This document shows positions 1 to 7,100 of a stretch of 18,454 bases of DNA, in pieces. The stretch covers positions 3,375,870 to 3,394,323 of the forward strand of contig FN649740.1 of NCBI GenBank assembly GCA_000310025.1, written 5' to 3'. Source of the stretch: Ectocarpus siliculosus. Taxonomy: Eukaryota; Sar; Phaeophyceae; Ectocarpales; Ectocarpaceae. Position 1 is the first letter of the stretch, and every line of letters begins with the position of its first letter. Position numbers and translations under genes: made by a program. The notes under the pieces were generated by a model. That model was not told where the DNA came from. It saw nothing but the letters and a program-made list of their open reading frames with translations, and did no database searches.

Positions 1-1
1 T

Positions 2-574
2 AGGGAGGAGACAACCCTTCTCAAGAAGGTACGAAGCGAAGACCACTTGGAGATATACGGGAAGTTGAAAGAAGGGATAGGGATGAAGAAGTACTTGGAC
101 GGCCCCATGGACTATGCGAAAAAGCTGAAATTGCAATTTCGAGTAGGCGATCTGGACTTGCCAGAACGGAGGAAGAGGTATACCAGCCGTAGGAGAGAGG
201 AAGAGGAGGATAGACACACATGTCCATGTGGCAAATCGGAGGAGAGTAGACCCCACATAGTTGGGGAGTGTGAGTTGTACAGGAAGGAAAGAGAGGATCT
301 CGAGGAGGAAATGAGACAGAGAGGGTGTGACATGGACAAGTTTGGTAAATTAGACAACAGCGAAAAAACGATCGCGATAATTGGGGATAGATGGTGGGCA
401 CAAGAGGCCCTAGAGGACGGGGATAAGATGTGCAAGAAATTTTTATGGAGTTTGTGGCAGAAACGTAAAGAGCTCCCAAATGTTGGTGGTGTCTCTAGTA
501 GGTGTAGGAACGGTGCTCCGTCTCGAAAGGGACGCGTGGTCAATGGTCAAATGACTACGGCAAGCAACAAATGA
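2..574 (+). CDS. C-terminal end of a non-LTR retrotransposon reverse-transcriptase ORF (5' truncated by window edge)
   Basis: The frame is open from the first complete codon at base 2 to a TGA at 572-574, so its start lies outside the window. About 190 residues are visible. They are basic and charged, and near residues 70-95 they carry a CPCG...HIVGEC cluster followed by ELYRKERE. That Cys-x-Cys...His...Cys arrangement, flanked by a conserved Tyr and Arg, is typical of the zinc-knuckle tail after the reverse-transcriptase and thumb domains in LINE-like elements. The catalytic domains are not in view, so function is inferred from this tail alone. The tail would bind nucleic acid during target-primed reverse transcription. 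No poly(A) or simple-repeat 3' tail follows. Only 58 bp separate the stop codon from the splice acceptor of the next exon, so the fragment appears to sit in an intron of that host gene in the same orientation. Confidence 0.7.
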   Translation, partial: REETTLLKKVRSEDHLEIYGKLKEGIGMKKYLDGPMDYAKKLKLQFRVGDLDLPERRKRYTSRRREEEEDRHTCPCGKSEESRPHIVGECELYRKEREDLEEEMRQRGCDMDKFGKLDNSEKTIAIIGDRWWAQEALEDGDKMCKKFLWSLWQKRKELPNVGGVSSRCRNGAPSRKGRVVNGQMTTASNK

Positions 575-632
575 GTACGCCCCCACCGCTCCCCCTCTCC
601 GGCCCCCAAAATACAACGAACTGTCTCTTTAG

Positions 633-812
633 GCGAACATGCAGAAGCAAGCCAAGGTTTCCGAAGCCTTCGACGGGGTGAGGAAAGAAGAGAGGAAGCG
701 CAAGTACCGCACCCAGGGAAAGGAGGAGGAGCGCTTAAAGAAGGCCAGGGCCGGCGGCGGACGGGGGGGACGAGGGGGCGGGCGCAAGGGCGGCAGGGAA
801 AACGACGATTGA
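633..812 (+). CDS. Last exon of a host gene encoding a basic RGG-box C-terminus
   Basis: A strong acceptor (pyrimidine-rich ctgtctctttag, ending at 632) opens an exon with GCG AAC ATG, read without a stop to TGA at 810-812. From the Met at 639 it encodes 57 residues. The first half is a charged helix (KVSEAFDGVRKEERKRKYR, then EEERLKKAR). The second half is a glycine/arginine tract (GGGRGGRGGGRKGG) ending in acidic ENDD. Tails of this kind occur in nucleolar and RNA-binding proteins such as fibrillarin-type factors and RNA helicases, where the arginines bind RNA and may be methylated. I cannot name the protein because its catalytic or globular part lies upstream of the window. It could instead be a complete 57-residue protein from the Met at 639, but the acceptor makes a terminal exon more likely. 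Confidence 0.6.
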   Translation, partial: ANMQKQAKVSEAFDGVRKEERKRKYRTQGKEEERLKKARAGGGRGGRGGGRKGGRENDD

Positions 813-848
813 GAAAGTGTTTGGCCGGACCTCGCCTGCCGAACATTT
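813..848 (+). other. Imperfect stem-loop directly after the RGG exon stop codon
   Basis: The arms GAAAGTGTTTGGC (813-825) and GCCGAACATTTC (837-848) pair with one bulge and one G-T pair around an 11-nt loop. The stem starts at the first base after the TGA, in the presumed 3' UTR. No function is assigned. Confidence 0.4.
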
Positions 849-1697
849 CCTGGTGCGGGAGGGGAGTCTTTCCTCTATCTCTCTCTGTCTCTCTCCGCAC
901 GTTTGTCCAGGGACAGATCTGCTGATGGGAAGGGGGTGGATACGTGTGTGGTCTGCGTGTGTTTCTCAAGTGTATCAACAAGGCATATTGCACGGCAACG
1001 TGGGGTAGACTAGTGACCTTCGAAGCATGCACGGGTCTGAATGCGATCAATGGTATGGGCACGGACGGAGTCTGAGGGGGGAAACAACCGCTGGTCTGGT
1101 TGAACGGCCGACTAGAGACGCGACACGGGAGTCGAAAGAAGTCGGTTTGTGGCGGAATCGTGTCCCCACCGGGCGCAGAAATGCCCGATTTCGGGTGGTC
1201 TTGTGATTTTTTTGCCATTATTGCCGTTTGTCTTTTCGATTAATGGCTATTGCGTAAAGGTCGTTTTTTTCTCCCGCAGCGCGCTTTTTTGCTGCACATG
1301 GTCTGTCCCCAAAAGGTGGCGAGGCTTCTGTGGTGAACCCGTTCGACGAGGAGGCAAGCGTTACAGCAGTTACGCCTCTCCTAGGAAGCGTCTGCCCCAG
1401 GTCTGTCGGCCTAACACCCGCGCTTGGTCACTGTCACCCCCCCAAGGGCGAATCTGAAGACCGTCCATTGCTGTGAACGTATCGCCTGTATACCTGTCCA
1501 CCTGTCGCTCGTGCCGTTGCGCTGTACACGATTGATTATGCCGACCGTTCGACCGACGATCTGAGCTATGCATACCACACGCCAAGACCCGATCTCGAGA
1601 GAGAGAGACGAGCGACAAACAGCGGAGGCCACGGAGGTGAACTCAGGCCTTTGAGTTGCGAGGATTATTCGAACGGTGCTCGGATGTTGGGAAACTC

Positions 1698-1701
<4 letters not shown>
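849..1701. other. Stretch without a supported gene (presumed 3' UTR and intergenic)
   Basis: Short open frames occur on both strands, but none shows domain-like composition plus matching splice sites. Pyrimidine-rich tracts (for example near 1260-1280, ending cccgcag) resemble an isolated acceptor with no convincing exon after it. Confidence 0.5.

Positions 1702-1767
<66 letters not shown>
1702..1767. repeat. (TC)33 dinucleotide microsatellite
   Basis: An uninterrupted TC run of 66 bp (33 units) is seen directly. It creates artificial Ser-Leu repeats in two plus-strand frames, which are not genes. Homopurine/homopyrimidine mirror repeats of this length can form triplex DNA and are length-polymorphic. 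Confidence 0.97.
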
Positions 1768-1770
<3 letters not shown>

Positions 1771-3834
1771 TCGTCATTTGTGCGGGCTGTGCGGCGAGTA
1801 TTTGTCCACGTAGACTATGTACTCTATTTATAAAGGATCGATAGTCAGATTGGTCCGCGCGGACATACAGGGTGCACGCTACCGCCTACGTTCTTTTAGG
1901 TGCTAAGTAAGGTAGAGCCACAGAATTGGCGTCTGAGACTCCCGCGCTTGGATCCTGACCCAGTCCTGCCAAAGCAATAATGACTGAAAAAATTCGATCG
2001 ACAGCACATCAAGCATGCCCAGTGTTTCAATGTTTGATGAGATGCAAGACGACTTCCCGGGTTTGTGTGTAGCTTCTCGGCATGCACGCTGCGATTCAGA
2101 ACGGAATAAATATGACCAAGTCTAGATCCCAAGCCCCACCTTTCAGCGGCAACCAAGCTTCGGGAAATTAGACACGCAATAATAAGGATTGTGATGCACG
2201 GATCCGTGGAAACAAGTGATCCCTGCGGAGAGGGCTCATCGGAGCACAGCTGTGTCAAAAAACGGGTGATGCGAGATGAAATATGTGCAGACACGGCAGG
2301 ACAAACCCACACCGGACATGATACCTGATGACGTGTGTTTTGAGTAGAGCCCAGCGACGTCAGCAAACAAAACCAGCAGCAATCAATCACAAGGGTCACA
2401 TTCGTTTTCGTTCCTCCATACAACGATATGGATGAGAAGATGGTGGCGTGTGGAGGTACCGGGCGCACCGTCGACACATCACAGGCACAACAAACCCTCC
2501 GTGCGGCAACTTTGCATTGGCTACGCGTTGAGTCTTTCTCACGGAAAAGGGAATTTCACGTGCGAGCGGACTCTGAAACGTCCGTCAGTCGGTGTCATTT
2601 CGCATTTATTTTGAGTCATGCTACGGTAGGGGTGTCACTTTTTGGGGACTATATTTCACTACCGTTTCCATGCCTATGTCATACGCCAGTAGGCATACTT
2701 GTTTCAAACATGTTCTGCCCGACATGCACGGGGCCGGCGATATGCAAGGGGCTGGTCGACGCGAAACGTAGTACCCTCACCAAAAAATCTAGACGGTCGA
2801 ACGAGTGGTATAATCACCGAGTGGTCCGTCCATATAGGAGCCTTCAAGCCGCACTGCTGAGCTTGTTAAAGCAAGATGATTCGGGAAAGAACATGATGAC
2901 CGATTGTATTTTTACGAGTCCAGTCAACCTCCTTGCTCTTGGTGCCATCGTTACATTCTACCGTGGAGGCTATTTGTCTAGGGTGTCGCCAAATTAGAAA
3001 AACCAAACCAACTGGAGGGCACACCGTCGTCGAAGCCCTAGCGACGGGACGCCACTGAATACATTACAGCCCTCAATCAATGTTCCAGGACATGCTGGAA
3101 CGACGCTGGGAACGTTCATCCCGTAATCACTTGGATGTGTAGTCGATCGAGGATACTCCTCGTCCAAGATCGATCCTGGTCAACACCGCGTCAAAGTATC
3201 TGGGACACAGAACAGATGCATGCAGAACAACTCGCACAACTTCAAGCCACATAGCCCCACATGTATGTCCATATGTTCAAAGTTCCGATGGATATTTCTA
3301 TGCGTCACTTCCCCACAGCGCAGTCTCGTATCTACTGAGGTGACGGACAGCACAGCCATAGGGACTTACTGCCATCCATCCAGCTGATGCCCCAAAACGT
3401 AACACGTGGGCGCCAGGACGTCCGCCACAGTCTACAGCAAGAGCTTTCTTAGGAAAATGATCAAAGACGGCCCCCCTCCTGATTGATCGAGGAGATCTCT
3501 TGGCCACAAGAACGAGTAGCACACTTTTCCCCGGGGGGACCACTAGATGCTCTTTCGCAACCAGGCCTTGCCTGAGGAGTTGCGCCTAACGCTAGCGCTA
3601 TACCTGCTACCGTCGTGCCCCCCAGCAGACAGGCGATACTCGGTTGATATCTTGACCATCATCAACTCGACAAGGACGACAAACGTTCGCAACGCTCGAG
3701 GTAACCCTCATCGACATCACGCGGAACGGCCGCCTACGCAAGAACTCGTGACTCTCCTCTCCACTGTAGCCTATAGCGATGGCGTCGTTCTTCGGGGGAC
3801 GTTATCACGTCCACAACCGCTGCCTCAATCGCTT
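1768..3834. other. Stretch without a confident gene
   Basis: The longest frames are an ATG-started plus-strand ORF at 2428-2997 (189 aa) and an antisense one at 1896-2477 (193 aa). A 190-codon open frame is about what chance gives in 18 kb of this base composition, neither resembles a known domain, and they overlap on opposite strands. A minus-strand frame at 3298-3543 (81 aa) is also unsupported; it lies downstream of the minus-strand gene and is probably its 3' UTR. Confidence 0.45.
3082..3101. repeat. Perfect 7-bp inverted repeat
   Basis: GTTCCAG and CTGGAAC flank the 6-nt loop gacatg. It is seen directly; it could form a small hairpin in the stretch downstream of the minus-strand gene. 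Confidence 0.6.
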
Positions 3835-4105
3835 TCAAACCTCTCCACGCTGTGTTCCTCCCCTGCGGTGGAGCTTTGAACCCGGTTGGAAAAGGTTTTC
3901 CCTGACGTGGGCCCGCCTCTCGTCAGAACCTTTCATTATTTCCGTCAGGAAGTCCACGAAAGCATCTTGTGGACGCTCTGACATGATGACCAGATTGGAG
4001 CGAGCATTCTCTATAACACCTGGACGAATTCGATATCTCCTTGTCGCACTAGTTCCGTCTCCCCGCAACCTCTCCATGTACCCCCCTATTCCCTGGCCTA
4101 TAGCC
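3835..4105 (-). CDS. Transposase-like gene, exon 7 (C-terminus and stop)
   Basis: The acceptor cgctcacctctcttgcag, with a good pyrimidine tract, ends at 4106. The first base completes a Glu codon, giving GVEAIGQGIGGYMERLRGDG. The peptide continues RYRIRPGVIENARSNLVIM and DAFVDFLTEIMKGSDERRAH and stops at 3837-3835. No domain is recognised. A plus-strand frame (3779-4120) is also open over this segment, so coding on the minus strand rests on the splice evidence. A second minus-strand frame just downstream (GLKAIEAAVVDVI...) looks protein-like but would need a frameshift or an extra intron. Confidence 0.55.
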
Positions 4106-7100
4106 CTGCAAGAGAGGTGAGCGGAACCGCTCTATTTTCGTCGACTGGCGGAACTTTGGGCACGTCATACTCTACGCCGCGTACGTGACTAAAAACGTCG
4201 TGAATCCACACCATAACATCGCCTTCGGAAAACATGCCATCCGTCGCGAAGCTACTAGTGTAGTCGGATGGAGCCTTGCGCCCGATGAAAATCGGGACTA
4301 CATCCTGGCCTTGGTACTCTTCTGGATGAACACGCATCATAGCGACTGATCCATATGGTAGTGCGCTCCTCATTCGAGTGAACATGAGTTCCATCTCCCT
4401 CTCCTTTGGGGTATCCTCGTCGTCGTGGCTTCGTCGCCGGGACCACTCTGCAGGTGCCTCCATGATGCCTTCGCGGAACAAATTACACTTCTCCGTTTTT
4501 CCATCTCTGCAGAGCTCACAACTGTGGGAAATCAATGCAGGGGTCAACAATCGAACCAGGGACAACAATTACCTCTGGAATGGACGATTCTGACGCGGCT
4601 ACTCGACCGATCAGATACCAAATACGATGCCGAGTGACCGCAGGAACACCACACTATTGTAGCTCGCTACATTTCGACCGACCAGCTAAAAATACACAGA
4701 CAATATGCATACTGAGTGATGGTGAGTATTGCACAAAAGTGGTAGTTACCCTGGTTCCGTCGGTGAAGCTTACCAGCCGAACATCATCCAAGGAATTGGT
4801 ATATATTGTTTTGACCGATCAGCGTAAATACCAAACCCAAAATGCCAATTTGAAGCCAAAGTGCCAATCTGTTCCAAACATTTGGGATGTAAGTGAACGC
4901 AGGAACACCAAGCTAACTCTCTGCTCTTCGACCGAGGAGCTTCAAATACATGTATAGAATGTTGGGGGATAGTTGTACTGGACGAAAGAGAGTCGGCGTT
5001 GTTTTCGTCGCGCAACTTACCAGCACAACATGAAGGAATTTTGGTGGCGGCTGTTCGACCGAAGAGCGTAAATACCAAAGGCAAAAAAAGAAAGTGCCAA
5101 GTCACAAGTTATTATTCACCAAACAATGTATAGTGATCGCAGGAACACCAGGCTAACTCGCTATTCGACCGAGGAGCTCCGAACATCTCTACAGAATATG
5201 GAATGATAGTTGTACTGGACGAAAGAGAGACGACCTTGTTTCCCTCCCGCAACTGACCAGCACAAAATGCAGGGAAGTGGGTCATGGCTGTTCGACCGAT
5301 CAGCGTAAATACCAAAAAACGAAATGCCAAGCCCCAAAATGTTACTCACGAAACACCTAAATACTTGGAGTTGGATGTAGTAAGTGATCGCAGGAACACC
5401 AGGCTAACCCAAACATCTCTACGGGATTCTGAATGGTAGTTGTACTGGACGAAAGAGAGGCGACCTTGTTTCTCTCCCGCAACTTATCAGCACAACCTGC
5501 AGGAAAGTGGGTCGTGGCTGTTCGACCGATCAGCGTAAATACCAAAAAAAAAATGCCAAGTTACAAAATGCTGTTCACCAAACACTTGGATGTAACGCAG
5601 GTCGGGTGCTATTCGACCGACATACCGGGTATATTTTCAGTGAGAGTGTGTTGGCAAAGATAATGACCGTGAACTTACCTGCAGGACAAGGTGTAGGTAG
5701 CCAGGACGCCTGGCGTTTCGGTGGCGACGGTTTTGCTGATGGCTTGGCATCCTTGAACCTTGATCGCCTTCGCTTCGGAGCGACAAGCTGAACGAACTGC
5801 TCCCGAAATGTCCCCTGCGGCTTGGAAAATGTACTTTCTGCCTAGGAGCGTATTCGGCTTCTTCGTGATCAGAAGTGTCTTTCTCTCGTCGGATCTGCTT
5901 TCGCCTCCCCACACCTAACGGTAGAATCATCAGGCGATATGAAGGTGGTCGGGTCAGTTTGACACGCAGGTGTCCCCATGCCAATGTTTTTCGGTGTGGC
6001 CACGTGGAAAGGCGATAGTGTTTTGGTTGGATATAGATCGCCAGCTCCGTCCGAGGTTTCATCCGTCCCTGATTCTGCCTAACTGCATTGTCGGCTACAG
6101 CTCAAAGTACGTATGCCGTCATATTTGCAATTTCATCTGGACGGTTAGGTCGTAGGCAATCACCACTATCTATTATTTTCATAACGCAGAAAAAATGAAA
6201 ATAAAGATCCACACCCTACACCACCCTCCATGTCAGGACCGTCGTATGCTCGCCTTGGTCATGAGCAACTGATCTCCACCTCTGCTGCTTGTCCTGGCAG
6301 TCTCAAAGGTCATCGCTTCGTCTTCGGTCGGCTCCAAAAGCATGAAGTCCATCGATTCACCGAGGAGGGTACAGAGGTGTCTGGGGCTCTGGACTACCCA
6401 GGACTGGTTGATGATGTTTTGCCTCGGTACGCCTTTGGTGTTGGCCCCTTCGCTATCAGAAGAGCTTTTTCCGTGGCAGCTACCAAAGTAGTGATGCTCA
6501 ATGTGCACTGGTACGTTGGTAGACTCGCCGTTGGTGTCACAAACCATCACCGCGCGGGAAGCAAGCCAGCCGAAATGAAACCTGCACTTGAACTGCTTGG
6601 CGCAGTTATCGGTGAAGAAGATCGCTAGCACCATGGCGGGAGCGCCTAGTTTCCGCATCAACGCTGGGACATGCTCCGTCAGAATCTTGAACATGACATG
6701 CTTCACCCACGCATTGTCCTGGGTTCTATCGTCTCTGAGAACTTGGAAAGAGTAGGACCACACACGGCCCTTCCACTTGAAGTAGATGGGACAGGGGAAT
6801 ATCGTTACACTTTCGTGCTGCCAGTGCTGGGCTTGTACTTCGTCCTGCTCGATGAGCTGAAGCTGCTCCTGGAAGTCGAAGACGAAAACCACAGTACCTT
6901 CCTCCAGGGTGCGTAGGGTTTCGTTGAACGCGCTCCGTTGGGTGTGATACTGCCTCCGGTGAGGAATGTATCGCCGGAATATGTCCTTAAATTCTTTGGT
7001 GAAATCGTCGACAGTCCCCGTCTTGGTAGCAACAGCCTGGGACGGGATATGGCCAAATGATAGACATCGACGTGGTGCTGTTCGTATTCACCCCGAGATT

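Noticed and set aside
547-1218. 223-aa minus-strand ORF
   Set aside because: It is antisense to the RGG exon, Pro/Arg-rich because of GC-skewed DNA, and has no recognisable domain.
1651-1844. Plus-strand ORFs with long Ser-Leu repeats
   Set aside because: They are produced only by the (TC)33 microsatellite.
1896-2997. Two overlapping ORFs of about 190 aa on opposite strands (1896-2477 minus, 2428-2997 plus)
   Set aside because: The length is near chance expectation for this base composition, they have no domain-like sequence, and no splice or promoter context supports either.
3547-4120. Plus-strand ORFs of 110 and 113 aa
   Set aside because: They are antisense to exon 7 and its downstream region; the minus strand has matched splice sites and phase.
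5637-6062. 141-aa Arg/Ser-rich minus-strand frame over exon 5
   Set aside because: It is a shadow frame: the alternative frame (5914-5679) ends at a perfect donor and joins exon 6 to complete a Cys cluster.
6230-6628. 132-aa plus-strand ORF
   Set aside because: It is antisense to the transposase-like core, whose motifs are specific to the minus strand.
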